This document shows positions 42,941 to 54,800 of a DNA stretch of 64,000 bases, piece after piece. Both the position numbers and the translations under genes were made by a program. How positions within the stretch are numbered: position 1 is the first letter of the stretch; the number at the start of each line of letters is the position of its first letter. Location: the NCBI RefSeq assembly GCF_009870125.1, contig NC_046683.1, forward strand, positions 56,249,869 through 56,313,868, written 5' to 3'. Below the pieces are notes generated by a model. The model did no database searches. It saw only the letters and a program-made list of their open reading frames with translations, and was not told where the DNA came from. This DNA comes from Drosophila pseudoobscura. Taxonomy: Eukaryota; Arthropoda; Insecta; Diptera; Drosophilidae.

Positions 42941-45900
42941 GGGGCCGCTCCTGCAGCATAATTAAGTCCTAAAACAATGAGCACAACATCACAAATAATT
43001 ATCTCGAAGAGAGAGCGAGAGAAAGCGAGAGAAAGAGAGATTCTTTGGGGCTTCCCCAGAGTTGCCCAAAAAATTCTCCAAGTTAATTTGCATGAAGTGG
43101 AGGGGGGGGGGGGGAGGGCAGGAAACAGGAAAAGGGCAGCGAGACAAATAAAGGCGCAACCGGTGAGAGGGCAGGGGACCGGGGACCTGGGACCAGAGAC
43201 AGAGCAAATATTAATCCGCAAAAAGGAATTGTCACAAATTGTATATGTGTGAGTCTGTGTGTGTGTGTGTGTGTGTGTCCGTCCTCTGCTTTGCTTTCTT
43301 CCCAGTAGCGTAGTCGCCAGCCCTTTCGAGGGGGGGCCAGCCTTAGTCCCTGCGAAGCCCCCTTTGTCTGCCCTGGACTCTCTCCTGTGGCCGTTGGGGG
43401 CAAACAACAGCTGCAGCTGGACAGAAAAAGGACAAAAGGACTCGGAAGTTGCGTGTGAGGTGGGGGGACGGTGCGAAGGGGGGCCGAGGGGGGTCGCTGA
43501 TTGTTTCAAATCGCAAGTTTGGCTTACCTTTTGGGGAATTAATTTGCCAAATAAACGCTGACAAAATGCAGGCAACTGGACAAGGACAAAGCCGGGCACA
43601 GGCACAGGCACAGGTCCAGGCACGGCCCAGGCCCAGGCCCGGCACGGTAGAGATCCAACTAATAGGATTTTGATGATAGTTGCTTGGCCACGGCCGTGTG
43701 GATCCCATGCGGATGCTCTGTGTGGCGGGGAGTAGGGGGCAGGGGGCAGGGGGCATTGCAGTGTTGCTGCCACCATAATCAATTTTTGGCCAGTTTCTCT
43801 CTATCTCTCCTCTATCCTCTCTGTCGCTTTCTATAGTTCAGATGATTGTAGCTCTTGACCCATGAAATGAGTTTTGCCATGTGTGAGGGTATGTGTGGGG
43901 TTATGTGTGTGCGGGGGGTGGGTGGGGGGTGTGGGGGTGTGGCCAAAAGAACTGCCAACTGAGCCGCAAAACCAAAAGCTGCGGCACATTTTGTATTCAT
44001 GACTTTATCTCTCGCTCTCTCGCTCTCTCCCATGCCAGGGCTGCACTGCCCCCCCACCCCCTCCACCTCCGCCGAAACCCCAGAAGAAACCGCAGCAAGC
44101 TTTTCTTTTTGTGTTTTATTTTGGTAAATATTTGTACGTGGCTCTCCAGCCCTGGTAAGCCCTCCCCCTCTCCCCCTCTCTCGCTCCTTTTTGCAGACGG
44201 CTGCATTATAATTAATTTTAGTGGCCCAAATATGTAAATTTCTGATTACGAAAGCAGTAAACAAAAATTGAGAATAATATTCACAAATATTACGCATACG
44301 CACAAGTGGCATATACCCTTAAAAAAGAAAAAAGAAAGCGTCCTTCTCTAAGCGGCTTAAACTGACAGGTTTCCACGTAGGTAGAGATGGCCCTCCCCCT
44401 CCTGCCACCGGCCACCGCATCCACATGTGTGACCAGACCTTGTTCCGGTACAGTCCTGCAGCCCCACAGCCCCACTGTCCTGCTGTCCTGCTGTCCTGCA
44501 GTTCATCAGCAGAACTGAAACTTTGACTCGTTACAGCCGGAGGCAAAGTTTCGCCTCTCTTTGGCGCCCTTCGTTAGGATTTTTTCCTGCGCGACTTTCT
44601 GACTTTAACTTTCAATGGAATTCCATAATAGTTTTTTTTTGTGTGTGTGTGTGTGTCCGGCCAACTTTGCATAGATTAGTGGCAAACAAGGGAAGGGGGG
44701 TGAGGGGGGCAGGGGGGATGGTGAAAAGTTTTTCCTGGCGCATTGCTTGACTTTTTGGTGGATTATTTAATTAGCGGCCAGCGAGGACAACTTTTTGCGA
44801 GTTCTTAATTAACGATCACTGCGGTTGTTCTATGTTTTCGCACACCCAAACGCATATCTTTTATTTGCATTTAATGTGCGGACAAATATGATCCGAAATG
44901 GAGCACAGAGCAGGCCCGGCGGAAGCTGCCAAATGAAAGGGCTTCTCGTCGTCGTCGTCGTCGTCCTAGGCCACGTCTGTGAGTCTGTAAAGTTTTTGCC
45001 ATCAAGCGAGCCCACAATGTAAATTTAAACTATTTATAAACAGAGCCCCAACCGAACCAATCCGACACCGACACCGAGACTTCGACTCCGACTCCAATGG
45101 GGGAGGAAGGGGGGGGGCTTCCAAGTAAATTTGCACAGACAAGCCAACAGTTTGACTAAGTCTATGGCCAAAGAAAACCTATTAGTCGTCGTGTGCTATA
45201 TGAAACCAGCAGAAACTATAAATTTCCATAGAGAGGCGAGAGCCGAGAGCCGAGAGCAGAGAGCCCAGAGCCCAGAGCCGAGTGCCGAGAAGTTTTAGAA
45301 TAAACAGCAGCAACGGCTTAAATTGCCGCCAGGGCACACATCCACAAAGATACATCTATATCTATCTATCTACGAGATACGCGCATGTTTGCTTTATTTG
45401 AAGAGTTTTGCGGCATCTTGAGATGGATCTGTGGGCTGGGCTGGGCTGGGCTAAGGGGGGAGGGGGGTGAATGCATCATCATTTCGGGCGTAGCCTTGGC
45501 AAATAATTTGAAAAATCAACAACTGTCATTCAGGCGACAATTTGGCCCCAAAAGTAGACTTGAAATTGCGTCAAAGTTTGCATTGCATTGTGGCGCCCAA
45601 CGAGGGGTGGATGGATGGGTGGGTGGTGGGGGGGCTGGCCTTGAAAAGTCAGATTTGGAAAACATACTTTTGCCATTTTCGAAAATCACACTCTCCTTGT
45701 CGTTGTTTGTGCATCGCAGTGATGCTGCTGTTGTTGCCACTTGAGCACTGAAGTAGATGAAAGGCTTTTGGCTTTGGCTTTCGTCTCGGGGCGGACCTGA
45801 AGGAGGACGAGGGGCTGGGGCCGGGGCTGGGGCTGGGGCCGGGGCTGTTGTTTATTTTCGCAGCGTGCCAGCGTGCGGCGGAGGTATCTTTTTTCGCCCT

Positions 45901-47438
45901 CATTCAGCTCTAAACTCGTGTTCGTGTAGCTGCCAGGGCTCAAGTATGTTTGCCAATTGAAATGCTAGACAAAGTATCTATATGCACGGGCAGAGGTCGG
46001 CCACAGGCAGACGGTTAGATACAGATACAGATACAGATATAGATATAGAGAGGGCACAACTGTTTGTACTGCGGCTTTAAAAGCCAATCGATGCGCTTTT
46101 CAAGAGTCGCCCTTAAAGGGGCGCACGCAAGGCCTAGAAGTATATTACACAAAAAACCATCATTTGGGGCAGGCAAAGACCTGTCCAGTCCACTCCAGTC
46201 CCATCCCATCCCATCTTTGGTGGGACTAGAAATTTGCTGATCTGTCATAATTAAAGTTTTTGACAGAAAAAAGGGGGCCGGAAAGGGGGTGTGGGGGGGG
46301 ACAGACATGACATTATTCTGCAGGCTGTTCAATGCTCAAATGCGCATAAAATTCCAGTACGGATGGATCTGTGGGAAATACGCACAAAATGTACTTTTCG
46401 GTTTGCCAACGAAAATTTTGTGCTGAGCGCGTGAAAATTAATTAAAATATTCGCTCTGTAACTGCCGGGACGCCGTCGGAGCATAACTGAATTTTAATTG
46501 AACGCAATCAATGCGAATTTATGAAAGCCAGTCCCTGCCGTCCTGCCAGTCTGTCCCTGCCAGAACCTACCCCACACCCACCTCCCCCTCTGCCCACCCC
46601 CCCCCACTCTCTGGCAATTGGCGTTAATTTGTCTGACGAGAAGATATTGAAAAGAAAAATCAACTTTACCTTACGGATTTTCAATTGAATTGAACAATGT
46701 TTAGGTGTGCGAGAGGGGGGCGATGAGGGGGGATGGAAACGGAAGGGATAAGGGCAATGGAAACGTAATTAAATGCATGGAATTCTCAGTGGAACAGAAC
46801 GGTTTTGGGGCTTGGGTCGAGGGGCCTGGGGCCCATTGAATATTTATGCGTATTAAAGGATTTAGGGACAATCCTTGAAAAACTTGAATCCAAGAAGAAT
46901 AGACCTCCGGCTCTCCGGCTCTCTGGCTCTCCGGCTCTCCGGCTCTCTGGTGCGCTTAGATGCATTCGAAATGCAATTAAATAAATTTAAATGCCATCTC
47001 AGCAACGCACCGGCAATCGAGGAGCCCGAGACAATATTTATTCAGATCTTAAAGCCTGTAAGTGCATAAAAATAAATTCCGATTCGAAATGGAATAAATC
47101 GAGTAAAATCACTGTGACAGCAAGAAACAATTTAAGCATGTTGGACAGGATAAGCCTTTCGTAGAGGACGGGGGGAGAGCATTAGATGGAGTCCCAGGAG
47201 GAGCGCGGGGGGGGGGGGGGGGGCATAGAGGTGTCTGCAACAATGCCGTAATGCAGATGGAAGACGAAGAGAGCTGTGCATGGGCCAGGGTCGTAGATAT
47301 TGCTGGCTGAAAAAGGATTTGGAGAGCCAAACGAACCGAAAAGCGAACACGACACATGAGGCAGGGAGGCAGGGAGGCAGGGTGGCAGGGAGGCAGGATG
47401 AGCGGCGGCTGAGGATGAAATGTTCTAATGCACACTCT

Positions 47439-47443
<5 letters not shown>

Positions 47444-47473
<30 letters not shown>
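47444..47473 (+). repeat. (GT)n microsatellite
   Basis: About 13 GT units with GC interruptions at each end. Confidence 0.85.
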
Positions 47474-47476
<3 letters not shown>

Positions 47477-48829
47477 CATCTGCATCTGCAAGATACACAG
47501 CACAGGCACACGCACACATCCGTGCCGTGCCTCTTCTCCCACCGTGAGTGTAATTGATTTTATCGGTCATGTTAATTTTGATTAAATATGCAAATCGACG
47601 ATACAAATTCTCATTTGTCGCCCCGCTCACTCGCTCACAGCCGACACTCACGTGCGAGTAGATTACCTCTGCGGTGGCGGTGGCGGGGGCTAAGGGCGGG
47701 GGGTCGGAGGATTTAGATCCCTTGCTGTCCTCCCACGAGAGGGAGAGATCGGAGCCTGCCGGAGTTGTAACTCACGATTGCATCCCACCTCCTCACCTCC
47801 CCACCCCGACGCCCCACCCATTGACAGTTATTATGTTACGGTATTATCTCGTTATTTATGCAGCAGATGACAAATGCAATTTGTTGTTTGCACACCCAGA
47901 GCCGAGCCAGGCCAGACCGATGCCCGAGAGCCCCAGCGCCGGGTTGCAGGCACATGATAATTTCCAATCATTTGAATAATCTCCTCCTGGTCCGTTCTGT
48001 GTCCCTTCTGTGTCCCTGTCCCTGTCCGTGTCCGTGTCCGTGTCGCCGTGCGCTCTGTGAAAATATTAGCTTAAGAAAATGTCTAACGAGCTCTACGTGC
48101 TGCGGCATCCAAAAGGGCCTCCCACCGCTGCCACTCCTGCCACTCCTCCTGCTAGGACTTGGGTGTCGTCTGACCACGCCCATTAGCCTCCGTGTGGACG
48201 TTGACTTTTGTGCGGTTTTTGGGTATTGATTAAAATTGCTGCTGCCGCTGCTGCCAATCCGAAATTGACACACGAGATGCATCGACAATTAGCAAATGTT
48301 AAGGCTGAGTGATATGGGACCGACCTTTGCCCCCCCCCGCCACCAAAGAGACCTCCACTCGACGGAGGAAGGCCCCCCTTGCTTACATATCGAGGCCCCA
48401 CATTATCTGCCCGTCTTCTGGGTGCATAAGTTGTTGTTTGCCCATGTCCAAATGCCTAATCATAAATCGAAATCACTTGTTAAAAGTAGAACACGCACAC
48501 ACCCTCAGACGGGCGTACAACCCGTCTACTCGTGTGTACCCGCTAGCCTCTTATCGGGGCTATAGACGGCTCTAAATTAAACCAACTTCCAGGCGATCGA
48601 TCGCATATAATATAAATGGGGGAAAGGTATATAAACGGGCATGCCCAGTGCGCCGGTACAGTCCCAGCGAAAGTTTGCCTCTCTTGGCCCCTTGATTGAT
48701 GGCCGATCGCCTCCCCTCCCCCCCGCATTGAAGGAATAGAAGACTCTCCACAGTGAATGGGGGTATTCAGCGTGGAGTAGAAATGTATATGGAAATAATT
48801 GCTGTGCCGAGAGCCTGACAAATGATGCT

Positions 48830-48830
<1 letters not shown>

Positions 48831-48861
<31 letters not shown>
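48831..48861 (+). repeat. (GGCT)n repeat
   Basis: Tandem tetramers, seven or so units. A GACA tetramer repeat lies about 75 bases further on (48932-48957). Confidence 0.85.
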
Positions 48862-48865
<4 letters not shown>

Positions 48866-49989
48866 CACACAAATGATGCTCCCATTTCAGTGCTGCAATT
48901 GTTGCCTGCAGCATTTTTCTCACCCGCCTGGCAGACAGACAGACAGACAGACAGACAGAAGGCCTCCCGTCTCCCTCGACGCCCCAGGAGACCCGGGATG
49001 ACTGGATGACTGCCTGACTGTGTGAATGGTGTCATTAAACGATTTTTCATCGCAAGCTGCCGCAGGTGAAAATGCTCTGCCCCCCCTCACCAGCCCCCCA
49101 CCCCCCCCCCCCCTGGGATGTGTGTGTGTTACTTTTTAGCGGTCCACGACCTTTGGCACTTTAATCTCTACGCCGTGTACGCTGCGGTTCAGAGTTGAGC
49201 AATTTTTCATCTGCTCTCTCGCTGCTTGCCCGGAAATTGAAAATCAACTCACCTGAAGCGGAAATTATTATTTCTTTATCATCGAGCGAGCCCGAGAGAG
49301 AGAGAGTTTTCCTCGGGCCCGGAACCCCTTCGCACCCACAGCCCCTCCACCATTATGAATGTGTTGCATTGTTCGGAGGGGGTGGCACGCTGTCAAGTGC
49401 AACATTTGTGACGGGGGGGAGGGGAATGGGGGATGGGGCATGGATTGATTATGCAATCGGAACACGTAGTTTTTAATCAATTTTACGTGCGAATATTGCC
49501 AAAAATGATTGGGGATTTCCTTCCTTTCTTTGAGAAGGACATCGACATCGGTCAGACAGTTTTAGAAATTTAATTAAATTCTTAGAGCTCGTTAATGACT
49601 AAAGACATGGCCCCACCCCCCGCCCCCCACACTCCTTCCAATCAGGAAGTGCTCCAGACGAAGGCTGCACTTGCAGCCGAATCTGCGGGGCCCCTGCAAC
49701 ACGTGCAAACAGAATACTCGACTTCTCGATGGGCCCCAACAATGGGGAGGCACTTATAGCCGGAGCCGGAGCCGGGCCATAAAGAAACACTGCTGCCCAA
49801 AAAACAAGTCGCCAACAAAGTCAAATAAAGATTGTAGGCATAAGTCGCCGCCCGTCGATGATATCGATACGGCGTGAAGGCATTCTAAATTTAGTGCGAT
49901 GATGAGGAATGACCTGCTGGATTTGGGGCCCTGTGTTGGCCCTTGTGGGCCCCCGTCGTGCAGGCACAGGTTCTCCACCTTACTCACGG

Positions 49990-51873
49990 CTTATCGGAGG
50001 GGCGGAGGGGGGCTAGCTAGTGCTTGCCACCTACCTATCGTGTAGAGTCGTTGGTTTTTTTTTTTACTTTGAATCGCGATAAGATAGCAGCTCGTACTTC
50101 TCGTTTGCCCCAAAGCAGAGTGAAACGGGATCGTAAATGAAGAAATTCGGCGCTTGTTTACCCGGAATTCTCGTCTTCGATGGCCATGTGGCCCCAACTG
50201 GGGGTTATATAATAGAACCGCAGATACATAGCATTTCTGTGTCGTGGCTGCACGAAATAGTTGGCGGAAATGACCAGGCCATCGATTGATAAGACAAGAA
50301 ATGTGGGTTAATGCCTCGGATAGTCACAGGCCCTTCCACAGAAGGAGGGGGGTGGGGGGGAGCTAGCCCTTATCAGCAAGGAAAAGATTACAATCGTAGA
50401 ACCGGGCATCGTAAAATGTGTGGAAATTTACAATATTTGATTATCCCATGAAATCGAATTTCCAATTTCCAGGCGACTTCTTGGATCGTCATGTATCGAA
50501 GGTCTGCCCGTCTGCCCGTCTGCTGTATCTTATCTCTGGCGACATATGCCGCGCCGCCGTAGGTGCCGCAGTAGAAGCCGCTGAACAACCGCTGTCGATC
50601 GACAAACACACGCGGAAAGACGTGAGTGCGAGCGAGAGAGAGTGGGTTGGGGGTTTTCTTATCGACGGACGACCTTTTTACACAATTTCTATTCCCTACC
50701 CTACTCCCCCCCCACACACTCTCTCTCTCCGTATCTCCCTTTTCGGTTTTCGGTTGCTCTATTTGCTCTGTGCTCTCGTATCAAGATGGAAACCGCTGCA
50801 AGCTGGTCGGCTGTTTTCGGACCTCGCTTATCAGTCGGTCGGTCGCCAGGCAGCAGATACCCTTCGATATCCCCAATGCCAGATATTGACAGCTCCCGAC
50901 AATCGGGCAGCATTAACCCCATCGATGAATCGCAACCTGTTTGCCCTGCTATCTGGCAGTGGCTCTGTCTCTGGCTCTGTCTCTGTGGGGCTCTATTAGA
51001 TGTCTATTTATCCATCACACACGCACACGCACACTCACACTAGCACATTCCTCACGGGCTCGTCATATCTGGCTTGACACGGAGTCACCACGGAGCAGAG
51101 GTACGGGAAGGTACGGGGAGGTACGGTGCTACGGAGGTATCGATAAGAGCGTCCAATCCAAATCCAGTTATCTGCCTCGCACTCACACTATCGTCGCTGC
51201 CGAAAGGTAAAGCAAATAAAAAACAACACTCCGCCCGATAAGGAGTATCGTATAAAAAGCAATATCTACGAAAATATGTCATTATTTCGTTATTGAACTC
51301 CAAAGTGTGCAGTGCGTTCGGTGTGCAGTGCGATTCCGCCGATGTGCAGTGATATATATTTTTTCTCATTTTTTTTTTTGCTCTGAAATATATTCCGTGC
51401 TGACGATAGTGTGCCCAAGGATATGGCTAGCACGATCGGTGTGTATTTGGCAAGTAGAATAGCAGGCTTATCACATGTTCCATTCAATCCGCTGTGAGAT
51501 TCTTCTATTCTACTTTCGACAAACACCCGTTGACATCTTATAGAGCAGCCCTCCCCAACCCCTCACCACCCCATCCCCCCACATATCGTAAGTTCTTTAT
51601 CTGTCCATCGGTCGAGTGAATCATCGCTCGCCGACAGATAGGTGGGGCTCGGATCCACTCCCTGTCTGATCTCATGGCCCCCACCGCACCGCCACCTAAC
51701 CTCTTCGCCGAATGCCATGTGATTTATCGCTTATCGCGGCGGTGATTTGGTTCTATATTTTCACAGAAACCTGCTGCTGGCGAAATCAATTCAATATCGC
51801 CCCACCTCGCCGATAAGAGCGGGCATTTCTTCACGTAGCACTCCATGGAATCGGAGTGAGAATCATCGATAAG
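49990..51873. promoter_or_regulatory. GATA-motif cluster: candidate enhancer/promoter
   Basis: Thirteen GATAAG/CTTATC hexamers lie in about 1.9 kb. CTTATC starts at 49990, 50369, 50529, 50658, 50827, 51467 and 51730; GATAAG starts at 50078, 50288, 51142, 51237, 51812 and 51868. About one would be expected by chance on both strands. WGATAAG is the GATA-factor site; in flies such clusters act in midgut, fat body and blood cells. The cluster surrounds a TATA+Inr pair at 51251-51284. Confidence 0.65.
51251..51284 (+). promoter_or_regulatory. candidate core promoter: TATA box plus initiator
   Basis: TATAAAAA at 51251-51258 and TCATTA at 51279-51284 place the initiator A exactly 30 bases after the first T of the TATA box, the usual spacing. 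A predicted leader follows with three GTGCAGTGC-like repeats (about 51305-51349). A possible splice donor, GATAAG|GTGAGC, is at 51873. No coding exon is recognised; it may be an alternative first exon of a gene extending to the right. Confidence 0.4.
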
Positions 51874-54800
51874 GTGAGCGGGGTCTTAGCGTGTCTCCCC
51901 CTCGGGGGGGTCTTTGTTCCTTGGCCGCATTCATCTAAGCCAAGTCCACTTTCGTTTGCCCATCAGCCATCCAACCAAATTGAAGCTAACGACAGTTTAG
52001 TCCTTGCCATTCCCCCGCCCAGTCCTGCCGGCCCCCTTTGGTGGGTAAAAAATAAGCGCCTATATCCATGTCATTTGTCTGTCTGCTCCACTCATCGCTG
52101 CCCTGCTGCTGCTGCCCTGCTGGTCTCCCCTTTGACTCTGCTGCCAGTCAACATAATGAAAATGCAATTAATTTTTTCCAGCAATTTCTTTTGCGCCCTG
52201 GCCCCAGGACCCAGGACCAGGACCCACGACCAGGACCAAGTCAAAGCTGACGCCTCGCCTCGTCTGAGCTCTGGCCTCCCCCCTGCCTGCTGCCAGGGCA
52301 GGGATGCCACCCATCCCGATCCGACTCGATGCTGTTGCAATATTATGACTCCTGCTGTTTGTTCTGACAGCCGGCTGGTTGGATGGGGGCAGGGGCCGGG
52401 GAAAAGCGGCAAAAGAAATGTTTATTGTGAAGCATTTTCTATGGCAATTGCAACGAGCCTGCCCCGGACCCGGCCCCGTCCCCGTCCCCGGCCCCGACAG
52501 CTCGCTCCAGCCATTCGCATTAAATGAGGAAACCAATTATTCGCGCTTATAAAGATTTACCGCCATACACTCGCGCGCACACGGAGTTAGACAGTTGGAG
52601 ATATGGCAGATGCGAGGCAGCCCCCTCCCCCCGCCCACTCCCCAAACGGGGAGCTCTGGGATCTGGGATCTGGGATCTGGAATCGGGGATGGGCCTTGGT
52701 CGTGGCCTTTGTTTCGCTTCGTTTTTAATGGGAGCACTGCTCTCTGGCCGCAGGCTCGCTGATTAAAGCCGGCATCAGCGCCAGCGCCAGCGAATGCATC
52801 GTCCTGCCACGTCCCGCCTCGTCCTGCGAGGGCAAAAGGATGTCGAATGGAATTGCAACCGCAATCCGAGCAAAGTTTCTGAACAAGACTTCTACCGATA
52901 CAGGATACGATATGGGAACAGCAGTAATTACTTAAAAATATCCAACCCCCCTCCCCCCCCTCCATCTGGCGGGCGGAGGGGGGCCATCCACTTAGCCCTA
53001 ATGCTGCCACAATTTCCTGTTGTCCGAAAAACATTTTCGCAACAATTTCGCACATTCCTGATGGAGATTTCCGGGCGAGGCCAATTTGCGGGCCCACAAA
53101 GGCCTACTGCTCGAGGACCGGCGGCTGTCTGGGAGCTGTCCCTGCCCCCGGCCCCCGGCCCCTGCCCCCCGGGCATAACTTGTCATTTGTCTTGGACACC
53201 CCTCTCGAGTAGGGAAAATCAGAGCAAGATTTCGCTGAAATTACCTTTCATTTTGTCATCAAAAACCACTTGAATAGGGCGCCACGAAGACGGAAGCAGG
53301 AGTCGTCTGGCCCGGCCTGGTCCTGGTCCCGGCCTGGTCCTGTCGTTAGGGGAGTCCTGCCAGAACGGCCGCAGCAATTACAGACGGTACGAGTAATGTC
53401 CAGAGCCGCAGGGAGTGTCTTCGGTTTTTGGCTTAAAGCCTTTTAGCCTTGGCTTCCGGCTTGCCTTGGCTTTGGCGCTGGCTGGGGCTCCGTCTCCGTC
53501 TCCTTTTGGCTTTTGCTTTTACAGCTTTTGGCCCTTTTGTGTGTTGCATTTCTTGAAACCGAAAGCGCATTGGGCCAGGAGTCGAGGAGATCTGAAACAG
53601 AAGCGTTAAATTAAAACGTAAATACCACTTAGCCGGGCTATAAAGAAAGTGGCAGGTCCCGGACTCAGACCCGGACTCAGACCCGGACCCGGACCCAGAC
53701 CCGGACCCGTTTCCGGCACTGTAATCAGTGGGTAATTAAGCGAGAGAGCGAAAAGTGAGCAGGACACCTTGAAATTGCTTAATTTGTGCAACCTGATTTA
53801 ATGACTGGAGCTTCTTTCGGGCTCTCGAGCGGCCAGGATGGTTGGGAGTCCTCCCAGCTCCCAGCTCGTAGCTCCTCCTCCTCCACAAAAGAAGCGCAAA
53901 CTTCATTTCATGGCACGCTTATCACGAGCCAAACCATAAATAAGGTTCTAAACATTCGTTTTGACAGTTTCATCGGCGCCCAAAGTGCAGCCACACCGAA
54001 AAAAGTACAGTCACCGCCCCCCCGGGCAGCCAACTTTTTTTGCAAGTTCTTGTCGGCACGGAGGAGGGGCGTGGGGGGGGGGAGACGATGGGACGATATT
54101 GCAACTGCTGCACAATGTGCAAAAAATTCTAAACTGCAATAAATTCATCAAATGTGCAATGGAACATGCTGTAATGTCACGCCCACTGCCCCCATCCATC
54201 CATCCATCCAGGCTGCGGGGCCCGACTGGGGGGGGGACCCGGCTGGGACCCGCTGCATACTCCATTAAATGCGCTCCCCTTTTGGCCAGGAATTGGGTGA
54301 TATTTTGTAGGCAAATGTGCAATAAATTGTAAATGTTTGTGGGGCCTGGCTGGGTGGCGCTGCCCCTGCTGGGATATGGTGGGGAGCGGTGCGGTGTGCC
54401 AGCTGTGCCTCCACAGCTCCGTTGCAAATTTGTGACGCGCCAAACGAGTCGAGTTCCTCGTAAAACTTGTCCGCTGCACGCCTGTCAACTTTTATAAGTG
54501 TTTTTGCAGATTGTTTTTCGTTTCGATGACTTTTTCGGGGACACTTTGTTGGGGCGCTTAGCAGCGGCGGTGGCATGCAGCGAATGCAATTTAGTGGGTG
54601 GTCGTGGTGGGTAGCCAGGGGGTCAGGGGGTCAGGGGTCGGGGGAAAACAAATTTTGTTAGAGCCCTGAATGGGTCAATCAATGGATTGCTCTTAAACCA
54701 TTTTAAATAAATATTAAGGGTACTCCCGCGACCCCCGGCTCACTCGCCGGCCCTAAAGCGATGTTCCATTCATTGATCTTCCATCTCTCGATTCTCTGGC

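Larger units (their letters stand above)
41920..49985. other. non-coding region rich in simple repeats
   Basis: No supported gene. Besides the minisatellites listed, it holds GT/CA runs (43255-43278, 44640-44656, 47444-47473), poly-G runs (43102-43115, 47207-47223), GGCT repeats (48831-48861), GACA repeats (48932-48957) and CTCTCCGG repeats (46908-46950). ORFs through these repeats are considered spurious. Confidence 0.5.

Noticed and set aside
42796-43782. 328-codon minus-strand ORF
   Set aside because: It runs through the 10-bp minisatellite, whose 30-base translation period keeps frames open, and it has no domain or splice support.
50418-50999. 193-codon plus-strand ORF
   Set aside because: It overlaps the GATA-site cluster and repetitive leader sequence, and the translation resembles no protein family.
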